From contig JACZKS010000159.1 of NCBI GenBank assembly GCA_014859895.1, forward strand, positions 1 through 64,000: a stretch of 64,000 bases of DNA. The letters are read 5' to 3'. This document shows, one piece after another, positions 52,636 through 61,726 of this stretch. The position numbers and the translations under genes are program-made. The stretch is from Rhodospirillales bacterium (lineage in GTDB: Bacteria > Pseudomonadota > Alphaproteobacteria > Rhodospirillales > Shumkoniaceae). The stretch's first letter is position 1; every line of letters begins with the position of its first letter. Under the pieces are notes generated by a model, which searched no databases, was not told the DNA's origin, and saw nothing but the letters and a program-made list of their open reading frames with translations.

Positions 52636-52712
52636 TGGCGCGCCCGAGAGGACTCGAACCCCTAACCTTCTGATCCGTAGTCAGATGCTCTATCCAATTG
52701 AGCTACGGGCGC
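52636..52712 (-). tRNA. tRNA-Arg (anticodon ACG)
   Basis: 77 nt with acceptor stem GCGCCCG/CGGGCGC, D arm AGCTCAATTGGATAGAGC, anticodon loop CTACGGA (ACG), T loop TTCGAGT and encoded CCA. Its 3' part was supplied by the integrated element; the displaced host copy is at 43139-43184. The T-stem differs from that copy by two bases but keeps pairing. Confidence 0.97.
52650..52681 (-). repeat. Right attachment core within tRNA-Arg
   Basis: 32 bp identical to 43153-43184, spanning the anticodon arm, variable region and T loop of the tRNA. Strand exchange by the integrase must fall inside this segment. Confidence 0.88.
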
Positions 52713-52976
52713 CAAGAAGCCGTGAAACCGGCGGTGGAACATAGATCCCCCCGCGTCAAGGCCCGGCAAACTACCCCAGTGGGACATTGAACGCAAGGAC
52801 TTCGAGGGCGCCGAATTCAAGCCCGTCAAACCCTAGGGAAATCCGTCCTTGTCGGGCTTAGGGGCATTGTTTAATATCGCCCCTACCAATAAGAAGGGGT
52901 TTCGGCAGAGCCCGAACAAATAAACGAAGCGGTTTCGGCCATGGGTCCTTTCCACAACCAAAGGCAATCACGCAAA

Positions 52977-54179
52977 ATGATGTCATGGAAATTTCGGGTG
53001 GCCGTCGTGGGGGCGACGTTTCTGCTACCGGCGTGTGCGTTTACCGAGGAGGCCTTGTGGCCTTCTTTGACCGGGGAAGACCCGGCGGGGGGAAACGCCA
53101 AACAAACCCAACAGGCGCAGCAGACCACTCCGGCCCAGCAGCCGGGGGCGGTGGTGCCGATTGCGGCCCCGGGCCAGCCCGGAGCAGGCGCCGTCGTCCA
53201 GCCGCCGCTGGGCAGCACGGACTTCACCCCGCCCGGCGTCACGCCCGGCCCGGATACCGGCACCTTCGTCGGCAAGAAGGCCGTCGAGCTGCGCGGTGAG
53301 CTGGCGCGTCTCCAGCAGTCGATCGCCGAGCATAACGCCGCGCTCCAGCAGTCGCGGGCCAAGGTCGTTCAGGACTCCCAGCGCTATCACACCACGGTCG
53401 GCACCATCAACGCACGCCTGCAGGTGGGAACGACGCCGGGCAACCCGATCCTGGTGCAGCAGTTCAACAGCGCGCAGGGCGACCTCGACCGGGTCTCCAC
53501 CGACATCGCCGAGATGAACAACCTGGCCACCCGGGTGGCCGCCGATTCGACCATGTCGGCTTTCCTTTCGGAATCGGCCCGCGCCGCCTTCGGCATCTCG
53601 GGCGCCGTCGACGAGGACCACCGGCAGTTGACCATCCTCGAAGACGAGGTCAACCGCACCGTGGTGCTGATCGACCGGCTGCTCAAGGAAGTGGCCGACG
53701 ACGTGCGCCGCCAGACCGCCTACGTTGCGACCGAGCGCGGCAACCTCAACCTGCTGTCGGCCGGCATCAAGAGCGGCGAGATCTATGGCGCCAGCCTGGT
53801 GAACAGGGCCATGGCCTCGGTGGCCGGAACGGTACCGGAAGAAAGCCGTTCGGCGGCCCGGACGGGGGACATCGCCGGCCGGCGGCCGCTGGTGGTCATC
53901 CGCTTCGACAAGCCAAACGTGCCCTATCAGCAGGCCGTCTATAATGCCGTCAGCCGTGTTCTCGAACAGCGGCCGGACGCCACCTTCGACCTGGTCGCGG
54001 TGGCGCCGACGGCAGGCGGCCCGGCGCGCGTCGCGGTGAACACCAACAAGTCGCGGCGTTTCGCCGAGGGCGTCCTGCGCTCGCTGGTCGAGATGGGCCT
54101 GCCGCCCAACAAGGTGGCGATCGCCGGTACCACCAGCGATGCGGCCAACACCAACGAGGTGCATATCTATCTTCGTTGA
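52977..54179 (+). CDS. Lipoprotein with long helical domain
   Basis: 400 residues. A signal with lipobox LLPAC predicts lipidation, followed by a Gln/Pro/Ala-rich linker, a long helical region (about 90-270, ELRGELARLQQSIAEHNAALQQSRAKV) and a C-terminal alpha/beta domain (about 295-400; RPLVVIRFDKPNVPYQQAVYNAVSRVLEQRPDATFDLVAVAP) that resembles OmpA/SPOR-like envelope folds in pattern. Start at 52977 or 52980 gives the lipoprotein signal. Probably an envelope protein; function unknown. Confidence 0.85.
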   Translation: MMSWKFRVAVVGATFLLPACAFTEEALWPSLTGEDPAGGNAKQTQQAQQTTPAQQPGAVVPIAAPGQPGAGAVVQPPLGSTDFTPPGVTPGPDTGTFVGKKAVELRGELARLQQSIAEHNAALQQSRAKVVQDSQRYHTTVGTINARLQVGTTPGNPILVQQFNSAQGDLDRVSTDIAEMNNLATRVAADSTMSAFLSESARAAFGISGAVDEDHRQLTILEDEVNRTVVLIDRLLKEVADDVRRQTAYVATERGNLNLLSAGIKSGEIYGASLVNRAMASVAGTVPEESRSAARTGDIAGRRPLVVIRFDKPNVPYQQAVYNAVSRVLEQRPDATFDLVAVAPTAGGPARVAVNTNKSRRFAEGVLRSLVEMGLPPNKVAIAGTTSDAANTNEVHIYLR

Positions 54180-54206
54180 GCGGCCTCCATCGGCAAGCTT
54201 AAGGGA

Positions 54207-54234
54207 AACCGGCGCCCCCAAGGCGCCGGTTTTT
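54207..54234 (+). terminator. Rho-independent terminator after the lipoprotein gene
   Basis: Perfect 10-bp stem AACCGGCGCC/GGCGCCGGTT with a 5-base loop and a TTTT tail, 27 bp after the stop. Confidence 0.85.
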
Positions 54235-54347
54235 CATTGGCGGGCGACGATCCCTGGAGCATGCTCTAACAGGCGTTGCCTGACGGGCGGGCGTCGGGGT
54301 AAAACTCGCCGCCCGGACGGGCCAACCCATCGCGAAAGAAGAATGCC

Positions 54348-54848
54348 ATGCCCAAGTTCAGAGACGACGTCATCAACCACGCGGTCACCTGGGTGGAAGT
54401 CCATCGCGACACCAAGAAGCTGGCCTTCAAGTTGATGGACAAAGGGCCATGGAAGGGCGTCATCGCGCTGACCCGCGGCGGCTTGGTGCCGGCCGCCATC
54501 ATCGCCCGCGAGCTCAACATCTTCGTCGTCGACACGCTGTGCATCTCGACCTACGAGGAACAGGTCATGGGCACGCTCAACGTGCTGAAGATCCCGGAAC
54601 GGGCCGCCGCCGAAGAGGGCGAGGGCTGGCTGCTCATCGACGACCTGGTCGACACCGGGACCACCGCCAAGGAGGCGCGCCGAATCCTGCCCAAGGCCCA
54701 CTTTGCTACCGTCTACGCCAAGCCCAAGGGGCGGCCGCTGGTCGACACCTGCGTCAGCGAGGTCAGCCAGGAAACCTGGGTCTACTTCCCCTGGGATACC
54801 GAGCCCCAATACGTCATGCCCATCGCCCATGGCCCGCGCAAGGCCTGA
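54348..54848 (+). CDS. gpt: Xanthine-guanine phosphoribosyltransferase
   Basis: 166 residues with PRPP loop WLLIDDLVDTGTTAKEAR, GVIALTRGGLVPAAIIARELN near the start and C-terminal WVYFPWD. It salvages xanthine and guanine to nucleotides. The next gene begins inside its last codons. Confidence 0.95.
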   Translation: MPKFRDDVINHAVTWVEVHRDTKKLAFKLMDKGPWKGVIALTRGGLVPAAIIARELNIFVVDTLCISTYEEQVMGTLNVLKIPERAAAEEGEGWLLIDDLVDTGTTAKEARRILPKAHFATVYAKPKGRPLVDTCVSEVSQETWVYFPWDTEPQYVMPIAHGPRKA

Positions 54849-55728
54849 CGGCCCGGGCGGCCTGCCCCGCGACGGGCTCATCCTGCTGGCCCTCGTTACG
54901 CTGGCCTGGGGCTTGGCTTGGCCGGCCATGAAGATCGTCCTCAACGAGATGTCTCCCTGGGCCTTTCGTGAGGTGACGCTGCCGGCGGGCGGGCTCATCC
55001 TGATGGCGGTCGCACGCCTCATCGGGCAGCCGTTGACCGTGCCGCACGGCAAGTGGCCGGCTCTGATTGCCGTCGCCCTGGTCAACGTCGGCGGCTGGCA
55101 GCTGTTCAGCGCCCTTGGTCTCGCTCACCTGCCCTCGGGGCGCGCCGTGTTGATCGCCTATACCATGCCGCTGTGGGCGTCGCTGGGCGGCGCCTGGCTG
55201 CTGGGCGAAACGCTGACGCCGCGTCTCGGCGTCGCACTCGCTCTCGGTATGGCCGGCGTCGGCGTTCTGATGTCGGGCGATTTCGCGGCGCTGGCCGGCA
55301 CCCTGTCCGGCATCGCCTATATGCTGATCGCCGCCTTCTTCTGGGGAATCGGCGTCGTCCTGCTCAAGCGCGTCGCCTGGGAGATGCCGACCCTGAGCTT
55401 GGCCGCATGGCAATTGGTGATCGCCTCGATTCCCATTGCAATTCTGGCCGGGCTGATCGAAGGCTTCACGTTGCCCTCGCTTTCGCCGCTCGCGCTCGCC
55501 ACCCTCATCTTCGTCATCCTGGTGCCGATCTGTTTTTGCAGTTGGGCCTTCTTCAAGGTGGTCAGCCTGTTTCCCGCCAACATCTCGGCCATCGGCACCC
55601 TTATGATCCCGGTCATCGGCGTTCTCAGCGGCAGCCTCATCCTGGGCGAGCCCATCGGCTGGCGCGAGATGGCCTCACTCGGCCTCATCGGCTCCTCGCT
55701 CGTCCTCACCCTCTTCTACCGCCGATAA
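54829..55728 (+). CDS. EamA/DMT-family transporter
   Basis: 299 residues with ten membrane helices in two EamA halves (LVTLAWGLAWPAMKIVLNEMSPWAFREVTL; LIAAFFWGIGVVLLKRVAWEMPTLSLAAWQL). These proteins export metabolites or amino acids. The start at 54829 overlaps gpt by 20 bp in another frame. Confidence 0.92.
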   Translation: MARARPDGPGGLPRDGLILLALVTLAWGLAWPAMKIVLNEMSPWAFREVTLPAGGLILMAVARLIGQPLTVPHGKWPALIAVALVNVGGWQLFSALGLAHLPSGRAVLIAYTMPLWASLGGAWLLGETLTPRLGVALALGMAGVGVLMSGDFAALAGTLSGIAYMLIAAFFWGIGVVLLKRVAWEMPTLSLAAWQLVIASIPIAILAGLIEGFTLPSLSPLALATLIFVILVPICFCSWAFFKVVSLFPANISAIGTLMIPVIGVLSGSLILGEPIGWREMASLGLIGSSLVLTLFYRR

Positions 55729-55765
55729 CGGCCGGACGGGCCCGGCAAGCGGAAGGGCGACCGCC

Positions 55766-55793
55766 TTAATTAGTATGGTGTCCCCGAAACTAG
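55766..55793. repeat. Solo copy of a short palindrome-family repeat
   Basis: Contains AGTATGGTGTCCCC and flanks shared with the arms of the palindrome at 60768-60850 (complement TAGTTT, GGGGACACCATA). It sits between the convergent DMT and panC genes and overlaps the panC stop. Confidence 0.65.
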
Positions 55794-56644
55794 ACGGGGA
55801 TGTTGTCGATGAGGCGGGCCCGCCCGAGATGGGCGGCGGCCAGCACGCGGGCCGGCTCGCTGGCCGAGGCGATGGGTTGCAGGGTGGCCGCATTGCGGAC
55901 CTCGATGTAGTCCACCTTGCCAAATCCCGCCGCCACCAGCTCCCGGCCACCCCAATCCGCCCGCTCGCGTGGGTCGGCGCCATCGCGCACGGCGGCGGCG
56001 ATGGCCTGCAGCGTGCGGATCAGGGCCGAGGCCACGACCCGCTGCTCGGCGGTCAGATAGGCGTTGCGCGACGACATGGCCAAGCCGTCGGCCTCGCGCA
56101 CGGTCGGCGCGCCGCGCACGGCAACCGGGATGTCGAGATCGGCCACCATGCGCTTGATAACCAGAAGCTGCTGGTAATCCTTCTCGCCGAAAAAGGCGGC
56201 ATCGGGCAGGGCCTGGAGCAGCAGCTTGGCGACGACGGTGGCAACCCCGGTGAAAAAGCCGGGACGGTACGAGCCTTCCAGGATGTCGCCGATGCCGGGC
56301 ACCGCGACCTGGGTGGCGGAACCCCGCGGGTACATTTCTTCGACGGTGGGCGCGAACAGCAGGTGGGTGCCCTCGCCCGCCAGCTTGGCGATGTCGCCCG
56401 CTTCGTCGCGCGGATAGGCCGCCAGATCCTCGTTGGGGTTGAACTGCTTGGGATTGACGAACAGCGTCACACAGATGCGGCTGGCTTCCTTGCGGGCCAT
56501 TCGCACCAGGGACAGGTGGCCGTCGTGCAGCGCCCCCATGGTCGGCACCAGGCCGACGGTTTCGCCGGCGGCGCGCCATTCGGCAACGCGCGCCCTGAGG
56601 CCGGCCACCGTGCGCACGAGCTCGATCTTCGACGTCCCGCTCAT
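55790..56644 (-). CDS. panC: Pantothenate synthetase
   Basis: 284 residues with [16 protein letters not shown] (ATP motif), [41 protein letters not shown] and SSRNAYL. It joins pantoate to beta-alanine. The start overlaps the panB stop (ATGA). Its stop codon lies in a repeat. Confidence 0.96.
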   Translation of the reverse strand: MSGTSKIELVRTVAGLRARVAEWRAAGETVGLVPTMGALHDGHLSLVRMARKEASRICVTLFVNPKQFNPNEDLAAYPRDEAGDIAKLAGEGTHLLFAPTVEEMYPRGSATQVAVPGIGDILEGSYRPGFFTGVATVVAKLLLQALPDAAFFGEKDYQQLLVIKRMVADLDIPVAVRGAPTVREADGLAMSSRNAYLTAEQRVVASALIRTLQAIAAAVRDGADPRERADWGGRELVAAGFGKVDYIEVRNAATLQPIASASEPARVLAAAHLGRARLIDNIPV

Positions 56645-57468
56645 GAGCGCTTCTTGGGCCCGAACAGGTGCTCGGGCCCGGGGAAGCGCCGGGCCCGTAC
56701 GTCTTCGGCATAGGCCTGGGCCGCCTTCGCCACCTCGGCCCCGAGATCGGCATAGCGCTTGACGAACTTCGGCGTGAAGTCGGCGAACAGGCCGACCACG
56801 TCTTCGGTGACCAGGATCTGGCCGTCGCAGGCGGCCGACGCCCCGATGCCGATGGTCGGGATGGCAATCTCGCGCGTGATGTCGGCCGCCACCGCTTCGA
56901 CCGTGCCCTCGATCACCACGGCAAACGCCCCGGCCTCGGCCACCGCGCGGGCATCGGCCATCAGGCGAGCCGCCTCGTCGGCTTCGCGGCCGTGGGCGCG
57001 ATAGCCGCCGTCGGCGTGCAGGGACTGCGGCGTCAGGCCGATATGGCCCATCACCGGAATGCCGCGCGCCGTCAGGAAGCGGATGGTTTCGGCCATCTCG
57101 ACGCCACCTTCCAGCTTCACCCCGTTGGCTCCGGTTTCGGCCATCACCCGGGCACCCGCGCGATAGGCCACCTGCGGCGATTCCTTGTAGGAGCCGAACG
57201 GCAGGTCGACGATCAGGCAGGCGTGCTCGGTGCCGCGCGCCACCGCCTTGCCGTGGGCGATCATCATGTCGATCGTGACGCCCAGCGTGGTCGGCATGCC
57301 GTAGAGCACCATGCCCAGCGAATCGCCGACCAAAAGGACATCGACGTGGGCATCGAGAAAGCGGGCCATCGGCGTCGAATAGGCGGTCAGGCAGACGATG
57401 GGATCGCCGCCCTTGCGCGCCCGGATCTGGGGAATGGTGATGCCGCGCTGGCGGCTCGGTGCGCTCAC
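56641..57468 (-). CDS. panB: 3-methyl-2-oxobutanoate hydroxymethyltransferase
   Basis: 275 residues with the TIM-barrel signatures [53 protein letters not shown] and [15 protein letters not shown]. It makes ketopantoate in pantothenate synthesis. The start is a GTG at 57468 ([20 protein letters not shown]), preceded by GAGAGGA; longer frames lack family similarity. Confidence 0.94.
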   Translation of the reverse strand: MSAPSRQRGITIPQIRARKGGDPIVCLTAYSTPMARFLDAHVDVLLVGDSLGMVLYGMPTTLGVTIDMMIAHGKAVARGTEHACLIVDLPFGSYKESPQVAYRAGARVMAETGANGVKLEGGVEMAETIRFLTARGIPVMGHIGLTPQSLHADGGYRAHGREADEAARLMADARAVAEAGAFAVVIEGTVEAVAADITREIAIPTIGIGASAACDGQILVTEDVVGLFADFTPKFVKRYADLGAEVAKAAQAYAEDVRARRFPGPEHLFGPKKRS

Positions 57469-57695
57469 TGTCCTCTCTCTCCCGCGAGGCTCTGCGAAGG
57501 CCGATTCCCGCCGCCGTCGCCGGGGCGCGGAGGGCCGGTGGCGCACTATAGGCCCCCTGGATCGGCCCCGGCAATCGCTTCGTGAAAGGCTTGGCGCATC
57601 TCGGCTTTCTCGGGCATTATGCCGGCCATGCCCGACACCCGCCGCGGCCGGGCGGAAGGGCACGGGAAGAAGAGTTCGGGAGACGAGGTGGCGAC

Positions 57696-59546
57696 ATGAA
57701 GACAGGATGGTTTTCCTTGCGCGGCGGCCTGACGGCGGCGGCGATCCTGTTGTTGGGCGTCGTCGCCTGCCAGCCGGTTCCGCCGCCTGAGGCGTCGGCC
57801 TCCGACTCACCCACCGCGACGACGGCTCCGCTGGCGCCGCCGGCCGCCGACCCGGCGCCGGCCCTGCCCGTGGCGAGCGTCGAGCCGGTCGTCGAACCGA
57901 TCGTCCCCGAACCATCCCCCGATAGGCAGATGATCGCCGCCGCCCATCCGCTGGCGGCCGAGGCCGGGCTTCAGATGCTCAAATCCGGCGGCAGCGCGAT
58001 CGATGCCGCCATCGCCGCCGAACTCGTGCTGGGCCTAGTCGAGCCGCAGTCCTCAGGGATCGGCGGCGGCGGCTTCCTCATGCACTACGCCGCAAAAAGT
58101 GGCGAGATCGCCGCCTACGACGGCCGCGAGACGGCGCCGGCCGCCGCGACGCCCGACATGTTTCTCAACGCCGACGGCAGACCCATGGCTTTCGAGAAGG
58201 CGGTGATCGGCGGTCTCTCCGTGGGCGTCCCCGGATTTTTGCGCATGGCGGAGATGGCGCACCGCGAGCATGGGCGGCTGCCCTGGGCCGAACTGTTCGA
58301 GCCGGCCATCGAGGCCGCCGAAAAGGGCTTTGCGGTGTCGGAGCGGCTGCACGGCCTGATCGGCGGAGACAAGCATCTCAAGAATCTGAAGACCTTCGCC
58401 GCCACCGCCGGGTACTTCCTTGGACCCGACGGCCAACCGCGCGCCGCCGGCGAAATCGTTACCAACCCGGCCTACGCCGCCACATTGCGCGAGATCGCCG
58501 AAAAGGGCGCCGAGGCCTTCTACGTCGGGCCGATCGCCCGCGACATCGCGCTTGCCGTACGCGGCGCCAAGCCCAACCCGGGGCGCCTCACCCCGGCCGA
58601 TTTCGCCGGCTATAAGGCGATTAAGCGCGAACCGGTGTGCCTGTTCTATCGCGCCTGGATGGTTTGCGGCATGCCGGCACCCACCTCGGGCGGCATCACC
58701 ACGCTACAGATCCTGGGTCTCCTGCAGGGAACCGACGTGGCGGCGCTCAAGCCCAATTCAGTGGAAGCCGTGCACCTGATCGCGGAAGCCAGCCGGCTGG
58801 CGTTTGCCGATCGCGACACCTACATCGCCGATCCCGCCTTCATCCCGGTGCCGGCCGCCGGCATGCTCGATCCGGGTTACCTGAAGCTCCGGGCCCGCGA
58901 CATCTCGCCGGCGCGCAGCATGGGCACCGCCTTCCCCGGCATGCCGGGCGCCAAGGGGGCGTGGAACTTCGCCCCCGATGCGGCCCGGACCGGCGTTTCC
59001 ACCACCCACCTGGCGGTGATCGACAAGGACGGCAACGCCGTCTCGCTGACCGCCAGCATCGAAGGACCGTTCGGCTCGCACCTGATGGTGAGGGGATTCC
59101 TGCTGAACAATCAACTCACCGACTTCTCGTTCGCACCGGTCAAGGGCGGCGCCCCGGTTGCCAACGCCGTCGCGCCAAAGAAGCGGCCGCGCAGCTCGAT
59201 GGCTCCCGTGCTGGTTTTCGACGGCACCGGACGGGTGGTCGAGGCCATCGGTTCGCCGGGCGGCTCGCGCATCATCGGCTACGTCGCCAAGACGCTGATC
59301 GCCACGCTGGACTGGGGGATGGACATCCAGGCGGCCATCGAGCTCCCCAACTTCGTCAACCGCAACGGCCGGACGGAACTGGAGAAGGGTACGCCGCTCG
59401 AAGCCCTGGCCCCTGCGCTCGAGGCCCTCGGCCATGAGGTGGCGATCGAAGAGATGACCAGCGGCCTGCACGGCATCACGGCCGACGCCACGGGCCTTGC
59501 CGGCGGCGCCGACTCGCGCCGCGACGGCGTCGCCATCGGCCAGTAA
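57696..59546 (+). CDS. ggt: Gamma-glutamyltransferase, lipoprotein form
   Basis: 616 residues. A lipobox VVACQ at about residues 21-25 and a Pro/Ala linker precede the enzyme. [53 protein letters not shown] begins the large subunit; the autoprocessing Thr is in [24 protein letters not shown]. It cleaves glutathione and related gamma-glutamyl compounds in the periplasm. Lipid anchoring is less usual than the soluble form. Confidence 0.94.
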   Translation: MKTGWFSLRGGLTAAAILLLGVVACQPVPPPEASASDSPTATTAPLAPPAADPAPALPVASVEPVVEPIVPEPSPDRQMIAAAHPLAAEAGLQMLKSGGSAIDAAIAAELVLGLVEPQSSGIGGGGFLMHYAAKSGEIAAYDGRETAPAAATPDMFLNADGRPMAFEKAVIGGLSVGVPGFLRMAEMAHREHGRLPWAELFEPAIEAAEKGFAVSERLHGLIGGDKHLKNLKTFAATAGYFLGPDGQPRAAGEIVTNPAYAATLREIAEKGAEAFYVGPIARDIALAVRGAKPNPGRLTPADFAGYKAIKREPVCLFYRAWMVCGMPAPTSGGITTLQILGLLQGTDVAALKPNSVEAVHLIAEASRLAFADRDTYIADPAFIPVPAAGMLDPGYLKLRARDISPARSMGTAFPGMPGAKGAWNFAPDAARTGVSTTHLAVIDKDGNAVSLTASIEGPFGSHLMVRGFLLNNQLTDFSFAPVKGGAPVANAVAPKKRPRSSMAPVLVFDGTGRVVEAIGSPGGSRIIGYVAKTLIATLDWGMDIQAAIELPNFVNRNGRTELEKGTPLEALAPALEALGHEVAIEEMTSGLHGITADATGLAGGADSRRDGVAIGQ

Positions 59547-59562
59547 CGAAAGGTTCCCCTTA

Positions 59563-60762
59563 ATGAGCGCCGCCAGCCCCGACTACCCCCGCGTCTTCGT
59601 GCTGCCCGGCCGCGACAAGCGGGCGGCACACGGCCACCCGTGGGTCTACGCCAACGAGGTGCGCATGGACGCCGAGGCCAAGGCGCTGACGCCCGGCTCA
59701 GTCGTCCTCCTGCTGCGCACCGACGGCAAGCCGCTGGGGGTCGGCACCTTCAACCCCCACGCCCTGATCGCCTTCCGGTTTCTGAGCCGTGATCCCGCCA
59801 TCCGCATCGACGGGGCCTTCTTCGCCGGCCGCCTGGGCCGCGCGCTGGCCCTGCGCGAGCAGTTGTTCGATGCCCCCTTCTACCGCCTCGCCCACGCCGA
59901 GGCCGATGGCCTGCCGGGCCTGATCGTCGATCGCTTTGGGCCCGTGCTGGCCGTGCAGGCCGGCACCGCCGGCATGGACGGCTGCCTGCCCCCCGTGCTG
60001 GCCGCCCTCGATACCCTGCTGGCGCCCGACGCCGTGGTGCTGCGCAACGACGGACGCGGTCGCGCGCTGGAAGGACTGGAGAGCGACGTGCGCGTCATCA
60101 AGGGCCGGCTCGACGGTCCCATCGAGGTCAAGGAAGGCAGCCTAACCTTCCTGGCCGACCTCGGCGAGGGACAGAAGACCGGCTGGTTCTTCGACCAGCG
60201 CGACAACCGGGCCCGGGTCGCCCGCCTGGCCAAGGGCGGACGCCTGCTCGACGTCTACTGCTACGCCGGCGGCTTTGCGATATCGGCCGCTGCCGCCGGG
60301 GCCACCGAAGTGGTAGCCGTCGACAGCTCGGAGAAAGCCCTCGAACTGGCGGCGCTCTCGGCGCGCGTCAATGGTGTCGCCGGGCGCTGCACCTGGCGGC
60401 GGGCCGACGCCTTCGACGAGATGGCGCGCCTGGATGCGGCGGGAGAGCGTTTCGAGGTGGTGGCGGTCGACCCGCCCGCCTTCGTCAAGTCGCGCAAGGA
60501 CCTGGCGAGCGGGCTGAAGGGCTATGGCAAGCTGGCCCGGCTGGCCGCCCGGCTGGTGGCGCCCGGCGGCTTTCTGTTCATGGCGTCCTGCTCGCACAAC
60601 GTCGAGCCGGCCCCTTTCGCCGAGGCGGTGGCGGACGGCGTCCACCGGGCCGGCCGGGAAGGCCGCGTGCTGGCAACGACGGGAGCCGCCGCCGACCATC
60701 CGGTGCATCCGCAGCTTCCGGAATCGGCCTATCTCAAGGCCATCATCCTACAACTCGACTAA
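59563..60762 (+). CDS. rlmI: Class I SAM-dependent rRNA methyltransferase (RlmI family)
   Basis: 399 residues: N-terminal PUA-like domain (AAHGHPWVYANEV), a central EEHEE-type domain (FYRLAHAEADGLPGLIVDRFG, GQKTGWFFDQRDNR) and a Rossmann methyltransferase domain (LLDVYCYAGGFAISAAAAGA, VAVDPPAFVKSRKDL, FLFMASCSHNV). It methylates a cytosine of 23S rRNA. It follows ggt by 16 bp. Confidence 0.9.
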   Translation: MSAASPDYPRVFVLPGRDKRAAHGHPWVYANEVRMDAEAKALTPGSVVLLLRTDGKPLGVGTFNPHALIAFRFLSRDPAIRIDGAFFAGRLGRALALREQLFDAPFYRLAHAEADGLPGLIVDRFGPVLAVQAGTAGMDGCLPPVLAALDTLLAPDAVVLRNDGRGRALEGLESDVRVIKGRLDGPIEVKEGSLTFLADLGEGQKTGWFFDQRDNRARVARLAKGGRLLDVYCYAGGFAISAAAAGATEVVAVDSSEKALELAALSARVNGVAGRCTWRRADAFDEMARLDAAGERFEVVAVDPPAFVKSRKDLASGLKGYGKLARLAARLVAPGGFLFMASCSHNVEPAPFAEAVADGVHRAGREGRVLATTGAAADHPVHPQLPESAYLKAIILQLD

Positions 60763-60767
60763 TTAGT

Positions 60768-60850
60768 TTTGGGGACACCATATTTAATTCACGCCGGAAG
60801 TTGCGGACTTTGGATAACCATGTTTGTGAATTAAGTATGGTGTCCCCAAA
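60768..60850. repeat. 83-bp palindromic repeat (REP/RAYT-like)
   Basis: 25-base arms with a single mismatch, each holding GGGGACACCATA or its complement, enclose a 33-base loop. A single half-copy is at 55766-55793. Repeats with this core are often mobilised by REP-associated transposases. It may also terminate the two convergent genes around it. Confidence 0.75.
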
Positions 60851-60871
60851 GTTAAAGTCCGCCAGCGTTCC

Positions 60872-61642
60872 TCAGCAGGTGGCAACGATGAACAGGCGGC
60901 GGAAGGGAAACAGCGTGCGGCCGTCGGGGCGCGGCGGATAGGCGGCCAGCACCCGCCTGGCGTAGGTGTCGAGGAAGGCCTGGCGCTCGTCTCCCTCCAG
61001 GGCTTCGAGGAAAGGCCGCAACGCCGTGCCCTTGGTGAACTCGACCACCGGGTTGTCGCCGTCCAGTACCTGCCAATAGATGGTCTCCCAAACCTCCAGG
61101 CGCAGCACGAGCGGGGCGAGCCAGTCGTAATAGGCCTCGGGCGCCGCCACCGGCTCGGGGCGCATCAGCGGCCGGAGCCGACCGGCCCAGGGGCCGTCCT
61201 CGATCGTCTCGGTGATCAGGGTGTGCGACGGCTCGCGGTTGTTGCGCGGCATCTGCACGGCCAGCACGGCGCCCGGCGCCAGCAGGCCGGCGAGGTGCGG
61301 GAATACTTTCCCGTGGTCGTCCAGCCACTGCAGCGCCGCATTGGAAAAGAACAGTTCGGCCGGCTTGGCCGGCCGCCACGTTCTGAGATCGGCCTCCAGC
61401 CATTGGATGCCGCCGCTTTCACCGGCCCATGCTTTGGCCAACATCTCCGGCGAGGAATCGACGCCGATGACCTCGGCCGCCGGCCAGCGCTCGGCCAGAA
61501 GTCGGGTGATGTTGCCGGCCCCGCAGCCGAGGTCGTAGACGGTCTTCGGCGCCTCCAGCGGAACCCGCGCCATGAGGTCGCGGGCCGGCCGCGACCGCTC
61601 GGTGGCAAATCTCAGATACTGAACGCTGTCCCAGGTAGCCAT
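60872..61642 (-). CDS. tam: Trans-aconitate 2-methyltransferase
   Basis: 256 residues with SAM site VYDLGCGAGNITRLLAERWPAAEVIGVDSSPEML, the family pattern FSNAALQWLDDH, VQMPRNNREPSH and WQVLDGDNPVVEFTKGTALRPFLEAL. It methylates trans-aconitate, relieving aconitase inhibition. The start at 61642 (MATWDSVQYLRF) fits the family. Confidence 0.94.
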   Translation of the reverse strand: MATWDSVQYLRFATERSRPARDLMARVPLEAPKTVYDLGCGAGNITRLLAERWPAAEVIGVDSSPEMLAKAWAGESGGIQWLEADLRTWRPAKPAELFFSNAALQWLDDHGKVFPHLAGLLAPGAVLAVQMPRNNREPSHTLITETIEDGPWAGRLRPLMRPEPVAAPEAYYDWLAPLVLRLEVWETIYWQVLDGDNPVVEFTKGTALRPFLEALEGDERQAFLDTYARRVLAAYPPRPDGRTLFPFRRLFIVATC

Positions 61643-61726
61643 GCGCCGCCCCCCCTGCCGCTCCGGCCCTTCGTCATAGGACATCCGGCGGCCGGCGGCA
61701 ACAGCGGGCAGGCAAGATAGCGGCCG

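Larger units (their letters stand above)
43153..52681 (+). mobile_element. Integrated phage-satellite-like element in tRNA-Arg(ACG)
   Basis: About 9.5 kb bounded by a direct repeat of the tRNA-Arg 3' end. Gene order is integrase, AlpA-type regulator, primase-polymerase/helicase, a palindrome-rich noncoding block, small and large terminase, a small DNA-binding protein, five coupled small genes, then one opposite-strand gene next to the tRNA. There are no portal, capsid, tail, holin or endolysin genes. The content resembles P4/PICI-type satellites: self-replication and packaging functions only. It could alternatively be a decayed prophage, but the terminase and primase are intact. Confidence 0.85.

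Noticed and set aside
43153..52681. Complete prophage
   Set aside because: No portal, capsid, tail, holin or endolysin gene could be found in any frame.
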